Shown: piece after piece, positions 1 to 5,158 of the stretch | Numbering within the stretch: position 1 is the stretch's first letter | Layout of the letters: every line of letters begins with the position of its first letter | Assembly: GCA_945952175.1 (NCBI GenBank) | Contig: CAMFHW010000261.1 | Coordinates: forward strand, 1-6,323 | Reading direction: 5' to 3' | DNA: 6,323 nucleotides | From: an uncultured Phenylobacterium sp. | GTDB taxonomy: Bacteria > Pseudomonadota > Alphaproteobacteria > Caulobacterales > Caulobacteraceae | Notes under the pieces: generated by a model | Seen by the model: the letters and a program-made list of their open reading frames with translations, nothing else | The model's database searches: none | Told to the model about the DNA's origin: nothing | Made by a program: the position numbers and the translations under genes

Positions 1-38
1 CACCCCGCGAATAGACTGGAAACCCCTGGAGGCGATCC

Positions 39-296
39 ATGGCCATATCCGGCGACTACCCCCAGCCCGTCACCGTCAACGGCTTCTCGTGCCGCAACTG
101 CACCGAGGTCGACGAGGCCAAGAAGCACATCGATCCCGCCCGCCCCAAGGACGGCCCCTACGGTGTCAACGCCAAGGACAGGCCCAAGGACGCCCACGGC
201 CCCGCCGTGATCCTCGCCGGACGCCTGTCGGGCGCCGACACCTCGGTCCCCGGCCCCGCGCCCCAAAGGCCGGCACGCCTCGACATCTTCGCCTAG
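39..296 (+). CDS. Small CxxC-containing hypothetical protein (85 aa)
   Basis: I do not recognise a family. The start is well supported: GGAGG at 28-32 sits 6 nt before the ATG. The protein is hydrophilic, with no signal peptide or membrane segment. Cys18 and Cys21 form a single CxxC (GFSCRNCTEVDEAKKHIDP), followed by a basic/acidic, proline- and glycine-rich stretch (residues 33-60) and a proline-rich tail. A lone CxxC could bind metal as a dimer or be redox active, but nothing else supports either role. The middle looks low-complexity and probably disordered. It converges on the SDR gene to its right with a 32-bp gap and no evident terminator hairpin. A much longer open frame overlaps it in another register but has no ribosome binding site and runs antisense to three recognisable genes, so this short frame is the better call. 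Upstream bases 1-38 hold only the leader. Confidence 0.66.
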   Translation: MAISGDYPQPVTVNGFSCRNCTEVDEAKKHIDPARPKDGPYGVNAKDRPKDAHGPAVILAGRLSGADTSVPGPAPQRPARLDIFA

Positions 297-328
297 CCGC
301 CGCCAGGTCGACTTCGCAAAGCCCGGCC

Positions 329-1069
329 TCACCCGACCTGCTTCGTCGGGCGATAGAGAATCTCGTTGATGTCGACCTCCGCCGGCTGGCTGATCGCGAA
401 CGCCACCGCGCGGGCGAAGGAGTCGGCCGGGATGGCGAAGGCGGCGTAGAACTGCCGCATCCCCTCGGCGACATCGGCCTCCGTGGCGCTGGCGGGCAGC
501 TCGGTGTCGACCGCGCCGGGGGAGATCACCGTGGTCCGGATGTCGTAGGGCTTCACTTCCTGGCGGAGCCCCTCGGAGATGACGCGAACCGCCGTCTTCG
601 TGGCCGAATAGACCGCGCCGCCCGGGCTGACCTTGTGGCCGGCCACCGACGACACATTGATGATATGGCCGCTCTTCTGCGCCTTCATGTGGGGAAGCGC
701 GGCGGCGACGCCGTAGAGCACGCCCTTGAGATTGACGTCGATCATGCGGTCCCAGTCCTCGATCTTGGCGCGCTCGAGGGGCGAGTGCGGCATCAGCCCC
801 GCATTGTTGATCAGGACGTCGATGCGGCCGTGGAGGCCGACGGCATGATCCACCAGGCGGCGGACCTGCCCGGCGTCGGTCACGTCGGTCTGTATCGCCG
901 CGCCGTCGCCGAGCGCGAGGTCTCGCGCCAGGGCGTCCAGCCGATCGATCCGCCGGGCGCCCAGGACGAGTTTGGCCCCGCCCCGGGCGAGGCGCCGGGC
1001 CGCCGCCTCCCCGAGGCCGCTGCTCGCGCCGGTGATGACGATGATCTTGCCGTCGATGCCTTCGGTCAT
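329..1069 (-). CDS. SDR family NAD(P)-dependent oxidoreductase (246 aa)
   Basis: This is a classical short-chain dehydrogenase/reductase of normal length, cytoplasmic, with one Rossmann domain. Visible landmarks are the cofactor glycine motif TGASSGLG (13-20), NNAG (88-91), and the full catalytic tetrad Asn113 (DVNLKG), Ser141 (NVSSVAG), Tyr154 and Lys158 (YSATK). PG follows at 184-185. Arg39-Arg40 at the end of the second beta strand is the usual signature of NADP(H) rather than NAD(H) preference. The overall pattern resembles the YdfG-like group of serine/3-hydroxy acid and carbonyl reductases, but the substrate cannot be read. It is the last gene of the operon: its ATG lies 21 nt after the aldo/keto reductase stop and is preceded by AAGGAGA with 6 nt spacing. 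The stop faces the small CxxC gene. Family assignment is firm; substrate is unknown. Confidence 0.95.
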   Translation of the reverse strand: MTEGIDGKIIVITGASSGLGEAAARRLARGGAKLVLGARRIDRLDALARDLALGDGAAIQTDVTDAGQVRRLVDHAVGLHGRIDVLINNAGLMPHSPLERAKIEDWDRMIDVNLKGVLYGVAAALPHMKAQKSGHIINVSSVAGHKVSPGGAVYSATKTAVRVISEGLRQEVKPYDIRTTVISPGAVDTELPASATEADVAEGMRQFYAAFAIPADSFARAVAFAISQPAEVDINEILYRPTKQVG

Positions 1070-1090
1070 TTTCAGTCTCCTTGCGCCGGC

Positions 1091-2077
1091 TTACCGATCG
1101 ACCAGCGCCTGGTGCGTCGCAGGGTATCGCTCGCCGGGCACGATCGGCGTCTGGGCCAGGGCGGCCTCGATCCGGCGCAGGTCTTCCGCCGACAGCTCGA
1201 CCGCGGCGGCGCCGACATTCTCCTTGAGCCGGTGCGGCTTGGTGGTGCCGGGGATCGGCACGATCCAGGGCTTCTGGGCCAGCAGCCAGGCCAGCGCGAT
1301 CTGCGCCGGCGTCACGGCTCGCTCCGCCGCCAGGTTTCCGACCAGGTCGATCAGCGCCTGGTTCGCCCGCCGGCCTTCGGCCGAGAACCGCGGCGTCACA
1401 TTGCGGAAGTCGCCGTCGGCGAACGCGGTGTCGGGCGTGATGGCCCCTGTCAGCAGTCCCTTGCCCAGCGGCGCGAAGGGCACGAAGCCGATCCCCAGTT
1501 CCGCCAGCGTGGGCAGGATCTCCGCCTCGGGCTCGCGCCACCACATCGAATATTCGCTCTGCAGCGCGGTGACCGGCTGGACCGCATGGGCGCGCCGGAT
1601 GGTGCGGACCCCGGCTTCAGACAGGCCGAAATGCTTCACCTTGCCGGCCGCGATCAGCCCGGCGACCGCGCCGGCGACATCCTCGATGGGCACGTTGGGA
1701 TCGACCCGGTGCTGGTAGAGAAGATCGATGTGGTCGGTCTTCAGGCGGCGCAGCGAATCGTCGACGACCTCGCGGATATGCTCCGGCCGGCTGTCGACCC
1801 CTTGCCGACCCTCCTTCACGCCGAAGCCGAACTTGGTGGCGATCACCACCTCGTCGCGGAAAGGCGCCAGCGCCTCGCCCACGACCTCTTCATTGGTGAA
1901 GGGTCCATAGACCTCCGCGGTGTCGAAGAAGGTGACCCCCTGGTCCACGGCGGTGCGGATCAGGGCGATGGCTTCCCCGGTCTCCGTGACCTGGCCGTAG
2001 CCTGCGCTGAGGCCCATGCAACCGAGGCCGATGGCCGAAACCGTAAGCCCCGACGTTCCAAGCTGGCGCTGCTGCAT
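1091..2077 (-). CDS. Aldo/keto reductase (328 aa)
   Basis: This is a NADPH-dependent aldo/keto reductase (TIM barrel, cytoplasmic) of the class that reduces aldehydes and ketones to alcohols. The complete tetrad is visible: Asp52 and Tyr57 (FDTAEVYG), Lys82 (IATKFGFG) and His123 (YQHRVDP). GLGCMG lies at 18-22 and the NADP-binding loop IPGTTKPHRLKENVGA at 275-290. It resembles the bacterial AKR13/YakC-like group. I prefer the ATG at 2077: AGGAG at 2085-2089 is 7 nt upstream of it, but only 1 nt from the alternative in-frame ATG at 2083, which would add two residues (330 aa). It lies 24 nt downstream of the carboxymuconolactone decarboxylase-like gene and 21 nt upstream of the SDR, so the three are very probably co-transcribed. 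The true substrate is unknown. Confidence 0.95.
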   Translation of the reverse strand: MQQRQLGTSGLTVSAIGLGCMGLSAGYGQVTETGEAIALIRTAVDQGVTFFDTAEVYGPFTNEEVVGEALAPFRDEVVIATKFGFGVKEGRQGVDSRPEHIREVVDDSLRRLKTDHIDLLYQHRVDPNVPIEDVAGAVAGLIAAGKVKHFGLSEAGVRTIRRAHAVQPVTALQSEYSMWWREPEAEILPTLAELGIGFVPFAPLGKGLLTGAITPDTAFADGDFRNVTPRFSAEGRRANQALIDLVGNLAAERAVTPAQIALAWLLAQKPWIVPIPGTTKPHRLKENVGAAAVELSAEDLRRIEAALAQTPIVPGERYPATHQALVDR

Positions 2078-2101
2078 CGTCATACTCCTGATGTTTCCGG
2101 G

Positions 2102-2431
2102 TTATTGGGCGGTGGCTTCGTCGAAGACGCGCCGCGCGACGCCGACCGCCGTGGCCGCCGTCGGCCAGCCCGCGTAGAAGGCGAGGTGGGTGATCACCTC
2201 GACCAGCTCGTCGCGCGTGACGCCGTTCTGCAGGGCGAGCCGCAGGTGCGTCGGCAGCTCGTTCGTTCGATAGAGCGCCACCAGGGTGGCGACCGTCACC
2301 AGGCTGCGGTCGCGCGGCGAAAGGCCTGGCCGGCGCCAGACGTCGCCGAAGAGAACCTCGTCCGTGTACTTGGCCAGCGCGGGGGCGATGTCGCCCATCG
2401 CCTGCTGCGCCCGGCTGGGAGCCTCGCTCAT
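2102..2431 (-). CDS. Carboxymuconolactone decarboxylase family protein (109 aa)
   Basis: This is a small all-helical protein of the CMD/AhpD-like superfamily. The core runs from about residue 35 to 105 and shows RDRSLVTVATL, ELPTHLRLALQNGVT and ELVEVITHLAFYAGWP, the typical gamma-CMD pattern. It has no cysteine, so it cannot be an AhpD-type CxxC peroxidase. It belongs with the decarboxylase-like branch, whose conserved His/Glu side chains (here around Glu58, His62 and His82) line the pocket. I chose the ATG at 2431: a strong GAGGAGA lies about 6 nt upstream, and the shorter protein has the family's usual length. An ATG at 2488 would add 19 unconserved basic residues. It is the first gene of the leftward operon and divergent from lysR, its probable regulator. 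Its job beside two reductases is unclear; handling an aromatic lactone or related intermediate is an inference. Confidence 0.9.
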   Translation of the reverse strand: MSEAPSRAQQAMGDIAPALAKYTDEVLFGDVWRRPGLSPRDRSLVTVATLVALYRTNELPTHLRLALQNGVTRDELVEVITHLAFYAGWPTAATAVGVARRVFDEATAQ

Positions 2432-2450
2432 GTCTGATCTCCTCGAAGTG

Positions 2451-2471
2451 CGCCCCGACAAGCGCGGGGCG
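2451..2471 (-). other. GC-rich hairpin in CMD operon leader
   Basis: CGCCCCG (2451-2457) and CGGGGCG (2465-2471) can pair as a 7-bp all-GC stem with a 7-nt loop. In the leftward transcript it ends only a few bases before the GAGGAGA Shine-Dalgarno of the carboxymuconolactone decarboxylase-like gene. It has no U-tract, so it is not a normal intrinsic terminator. It may stabilise the 5' end or affect ribosome access. In high-GC DNA such a stem could also be incidental. Confidence 0.35.
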
Positions 2472-2508
2472 TCGTTCCGAGGCTTCAACTAGGCCCTTCG
2501 GGATCAAG

Positions 2509-2527
2509 CGATAACCAGCTAAAATCG
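2509..2527. promoter_or_regulatory. Candidate LysR-type operator (T-N11-A box)
   Basis: CGAT (2509-2512) and ATCG (2524-2527) form a perfect inverted repeat separated by exactly 11 bp. This gives T-N11-A (T2512, A2524), the core of LysR-family recognition sites. It lies 28 bp before the lysR ATG and about 78 bp before the start of the divergent operon. The putative lysR -10 hexamer TAAAAT (2520-2525) lies inside it, so bound regulator would be expected to repress its own gene. A 4-bp arm can occur by chance, so the call rests mainly on spacing and position. Confidence 0.45.
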
Positions 2528-2554
2528 GCATGTGCCTATGAATGGCGGACATGA

Positions 2555-3451
2555 ATGCCCCGAGCCGAACTCTCAGAGCTGAACGCCCTCCTCGCGGTGG
2601 CCGACGCCAGCAGCTTCACGCTCGCGGCGGCGCGGCTGGGCACGTCGCAGTCGGCGCTCAGCCACACGGTGCGCCGACTTGAGGAGCGGCTGGGGGTCCG
2701 CCTCCTCACCCGCACGACGCGCAGCGTGGCGCCCACCGAGGCGGGTCAGCGGCTCATGGACTCGTTGCGCCCCGCCCTGGAAGAGATCGATGCGCGGCTC
2801 GACGCCCTGACCGCGGCGCGCGAACGGCCCGCGGGCAAGATCCGCATCACGATCAGCGAGACGGCCGCCGACACCATCCTGTGGCCCGCGCTCGCGCGGT
2901 TTCTGCCCCACTATCCGGACATCCAGGTGGAGCTGGTGATCGACCAGGCGCTGACGGACATCGTCGCCGGTCGCTTCGATGCGGGCGTGCGCCTCGGCGA
3001 GCACCTGGAGAAGGACATGATCGCCGTGCCGATCGGTCCGCCGCTGCGCATGGCGGTGGTCGGCGCGCCGGCCTATTTCGCCAGGCGTGCGCCGCCGGCT
3101 ACCCCGCATGACCTGTCCGACCACGACTGCATCAACCTGCGCCTCGCGACGGCCGGAGGCCTCTATGCCTGGGAGTTCGAGAAGGACGGCCGGGCGCTCA
3201 ACGTACGGGTCGCCGGAGCCCTGACCTTCAGCCGCGCGCCCTTGACCGTGCGCGCCGCCGCGGACGGCTTCGGCCTGGCCTGCGTCCCCGAGGACCACGT
3301 CATCTCGCTGCTCGCGGAGGGGCGTCTGATCCGGGTGCTGGAAGACTGGTGTCCGCCGTTCGCCGGCTATCACCTCTACTATCCCAGCCGGCGTCACCAG
3401 CCCGCCGCGTTCGCCCTGTTGGTCGAGGCTCTTCGATATCGGCCCGGCTAG
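2555..3451 (+). CDS. LysR family transcriptional regulator (298 aa)
   Basis: This is a typical full-length LysR-type regulator. The N-terminal winged helix-turn-helix spans about residues 7-65 (FTLAAARLGTSQSALSHTVRRLEERLG, seen at 21-47, then LLTRTTRSVAPTEAG). A linker helix runs to about 90. The periplasmic-binding-protein-like effector domain runs from about 93 to 292 (GKIRITIS, AGRFDAGVRLGE). The pattern resembles the CrgA/DmlR-like group, many of which sense small aromatic or organic acids or electrophiles; the effector here is unknown. The ATG at 2555 is the only in-frame start near the HTH, and its ribosome binding site is weak. It is divergent from the CMD-AKR-SDR operon, its likeliest target, with a T-N11-A box between. 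Its TAG stop interlocks with the stop of the convergent SDR gene within the palindrome CTAG. Confidence 0.95.
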   Translation: MPRAELSELNALLAVADASSFTLAAARLGTSQSALSHTVRRLEERLGVRLLTRTTRSVAPTEAGQRLMDSLRPALEEIDARLDALTAARERPAGKIRITISETAADTILWPALARFLPHYPDIQVELVIDQALTDIVAGRFDAGVRLGEHLEKDMIAVPIGPPLRMAVVGAPAYFARRAPPATPHDLSDHDCINLRLATAGGLYAWEFEKDGRALNVRVAGALTFSRAPLTVRAAADGFGLACVPEDHVISLLAEGRLIRVLEDWCPPFAGYHLYYPSRRHQPAAFALLVEALRYRPG

Positions 3452-4227
3452 GGCCTCCGCGGCGCGCCGGCCGCCCCCATACGCTCCGCCTCCGCCGCGC
3501 GGATCAGGGCGCGCGGGTTCAGGCGGCCGATCAGGCGCAGCACCGGAGTCAGGCCCGGCAGCACCTCGTCACGGCCCCGGCCCAGGCCGCGCATGGCGGC
3601 CTCGGCGAATTTGGTCACGTCCATCGCGCCCTTGACGTTGATGTCCTCCTGGCCGGCGTTGAAGGCCGTCCGCACCGCCGGCGGCGCGAGCTCGACCACG
3701 CGGACGGGCGTGGCCTTCAGCTGGGCGCGCAGGGACTGGGTATAGGAGTGCATGGCCGCCTTGGTCGCGCAGTAGATCGGCTTCAGCGGCATGGGCACGA
3801 AGGCCAGGCCCGAGGAGACGTTGACGATCACCGGCCCGGCCTGCCGCTTCAGGTGCGGCAAGAGCAGCTGCACCATCTGGATCGGCCCGATCAGGTTGGT
3901 GCGGATCTCGGCCTCCAGGTCCTCCAGCCGCCGCGCCTCGTCGTTCAGGTTCAGCTTCAGGCCGATCCCGGCGTTGTTGATCAGCACGTTGAGGTCCGGG
4001 AAGGCCCGCACCACCTCGGCGCACAGCGCGGCGACCGAGCCCGGGTCGGCCTGGTCGCAGACGAAGGTGTGGACGCCGGGCAGCGCCGCGCGCACCTCGT
4101 CCAGCCTTTCAGCGCTGCGCCCGGTCACCAGCACGGTGGCGCCGCGCGCCAGGAACTGCGCCGCCAACGCCCGGCCGATGCCGCTCGTGCCGCCGGTGAT
4201 CAGGACCGTGTTGTCGGAGAGTTTCAC
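3448..4227 (-). CDS. DltE-like SDR family oxidoreductase (259 aa)
   Basis: This is a short-chain dehydrogenase/reductase with TGGTSGIG (11-18), NNAG (84-87), Asn111 (RTNLIG), Ser139 (NVSSG), Tyr152 and Lys156 (YCATK), so the catalytic tetrad is intact. The opening MKLSDNTVLITGGTSGIG and the APPAVRT segment (181-187), with Pro-Pro where classical SDRs have Pro-Gly, match the DltE-type group (COG3967), whose substrates are poorly known. Gly36-Arg37 after the second strand fits NADP(H). The start is GTG at 4227. GAGGG (4235-4239) lies 7 nt upstream and overlaps the TGA of the preceding SDR gene, which suggests translational coupling. The C-terminal 35 residues are Arg/Ala-rich, ending in a basic tail. 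It converges on lysR with a 4-bp overlap, leaving no room for a terminator between the two genes. Confidence 0.94.
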   Translation of the reverse strand: MKLSDNTVLITGGTSGIGRALAAQFLARGATVLVTGRSAERLDEVRAALPGVHTFVCDQADPGSVAALCAEVVRAFPDLNVLINNAGIGLKLNLNDEARRLEDLEAEIRTNLIGPIQMVQLLLPHLKRQAGPVIVNVSSGLAFVPMPLKPIYCATKAAMHSYTQSLRAQLKATPVRVVELAPPAVRTAFNAGQEDINVKGAMDVTKFAEAAMRGLGRGRDEVLPGLTPVLRLIGRLNPRALIRAAEAERMGAAGAPRRP

Positions 4228-4237
4228 GCCGCCGCCC

Positions 4238-4996
4238 TCAGATCTGCATACCGCCGGCGACCTCGATCCGCTGGGCGTTGACCCAGCCGAAGCCGTCGGA
4301 CAGCACCGCGGCGATCACCGGCCCGACATCCTCCGGCAGGCCCGCCCGTCCCAGCGCGGTGTGCTCCGCGATGCGCTTGTTGACCTCCGGATTGTCCCGC
4401 ACCAGCCCGCCGCTGAAGTCGGTGGCGATCGGCCCCGGCGCGACGACATTGGCGGTGATCCGCCGCGGCCCCAGTTCCAGGGCCATGTAGCGGGTCAGGG
4501 ATTCGACCGCCGCCTTGATCGGCCCGTAGCCGATGCGCCCCGGCGAGGCGAAGCGGGCGAGGCCCGAGGAGATGTTCACGATCCGCCCGCCGTCGTTCAT
4601 CAGCGGCGCCAGCGCCTGGGTCAGGAACAGCACCCCCTTGAAGTGGACGGCATAGAGCGCGTCCATCTCGGCGACGGTGATCGAGGCCAGGCTCGCGGCG
4701 GACGAGGTGCCGGCGTTGTTCACCAGGTAGTCGAACCGTTCCGCCCCCATCTCCGCCAGCGCGGACCGCACCTGGCCCGCGAAACCCTCGAACGTCGCGG
4801 CCTCGGCGACGTCGAGCTCCAGCGCCACGCCAGGCGCCCCGGCCTCCGCCGCGAGGGCCAGCGTCGTCTCGGCTTCTGCCCGATTGGCCCTGTAGGTGAA
4901 GATGCTGCGGACGCCGCGTTTGGCAAGTTCGAGCACGGTGCTGCGGCCGATCCCCCGGCTCCCGCCGGTGACGATCGCGATCTTGAGATCAGACAT
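4238..4996 (-). CDS. SDR family oxidoreductase (252 aa), first gene of SDR pair
   Basis: This is a classical SDR fold of normal length: TGGSRGIG (10-17), NNAG (93-96), Ser144 (NISSG), Tyr157 and Lys161 (YGPIK), PG at 187-188 and a C-terminal VAGGMQI like FabG-type enzymes. The position of the tetrad Asn is His118 (YAVHFKG), so this enzyme has Ser-Tyr-Lys but not the usual Asn. The TYRANR segment (34-39) after strand two resembles NADP-preferring members such as 3-oxoacyl-ACP reductase-like proteins and secondary-alcohol/ketone reductases. The ATG at 4996 is preceded by AAAGG about 7 nt upstream. It is the promoter-proximal gene of a two-gene operon, 10 nt from the next start, and divergent from the AraC-type regulator, its likely controller. 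FabG proper is unlikely because no other fatty-acid genes are nearby. Confidence 0.94.
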   Translation of the reverse strand: MSDLKIAIVTGGSRGIGRSTVLELAKRGVRSIFTYRANRAEAETTLALAAEAGAPGVALELDVAEAATFEGFAGQVRSALAEMGAERFDYLVNNAGTSSAASLASITVAEMDALYAVHFKGVLFLTQALAPLMNDGGRIVNISSGLARFASPGRIGYGPIKAAVESLTRYMALELGPRRITANVVAPGPIATDFSGGLVRDNPEVNKRIAEHTALGRAGLPEDVGPVIAAVLSDGFGWVNAQRIEVAGGMQI

Positions 4997-5158
4997 GCAA
5001 GGCCTTTCGCTGAAGCTTGCCGCATCCGGACGGCGGTGGTTCCAGGCTCACCATGGCGCCTCCCGTCGCCAAATCGGAATGCCGAAACGCCGCTGTTTCT
5101 TGCCTATTCCTGCCTGACGCCATAGAAGGCGCCCAGGTCATCGAAGGAAAACGGCGGC
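4997..5158. promoter_or_regulatory. Divergent intergenic region between SDR pair and AraC gene
   Basis: This 162-bp gap contains no gene that I can support. It must hold the promoter of the leftward SDR-SDR operon and that of the rightward araC-type gene. A candidate rightward promoter is listed separately. For the leftward operon I found no convincing hexamer pair. Short repeated motifs are present: TGCCT at 5101-5105 and 5111-5115, one helical turn apart, and GGCGCC at 5055-5060 and 5128-5133. These could form part of an AraC-type operator. Confidence 0.5.
5100..5128 (+). promoter_or_regulatory. Candidate promoter of the AraC-type gene
   Basis: TTGCCT (5100-5105) and TAGAAG (5123-5128) are spaced 17 bp apart, each matching 4 of 6 sigma-70 consensus positions. 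The implied start near 5135 would give a leader of about 24 nt, containing the AAGGA Shine-Dalgarno (5144-5148). The -35 overlaps the first of two TGCCT repeats spaced by 10 bp. The match is moderate and could be fortuitous. Confidence 0.3.

Larger units (their letters stand above)
2432..2554. promoter_or_regulatory. Divergent promoter region between CMD operon and lysR
   Basis: This 123-bp noncoding gap separates the leftward operon from the rightward LysR gene, the classic arrangement for a LysR regulator controlling its divergent neighbour and itself. It is locally more AT-rich around 2503-2545 than the surrounding genes. It contains the inverted repeat at 2509-2527 and the leader hairpin at 2451-2471, both listed separately. 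I could not pick a convincing -35/-10 pair for the leftward operon. For lysR, TAAAAT at 2520-2525 is a fair -10 (5 of 6 to TATAAT) with a poor -35 (TTCGGG at 2497-2502). Confidence 0.6.

Noticed and set aside
89..2437. A 782-codon open frame on the plus strand
   Set aside because: It runs antisense to three recognisable genes with intact catalytic motifs (CMD, AKR, SDR), has no ribosome binding site, and its translation is Arg/Gly/Asp/His-rich low-information sequence typical of high-GC shadow frames.
2432..2488. Extended N-terminus for the CMD-family protein starting at 2488
   Set aside because: The additional 19 residues are unconserved and Arg-rich, the extension would cross the leader hairpin, and the ATG at 2431 has a strong, well-spaced GAGGAGA.
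3349..5125. Long plus-strand open frames across the SDR pair (3349-4281 and 3791-5125)
   Set aside because: They are antisense to two SDR genes with clear TGxxxGxG and YxxxK motifs and have no domain signature of their own; they are GC-driven shadows.
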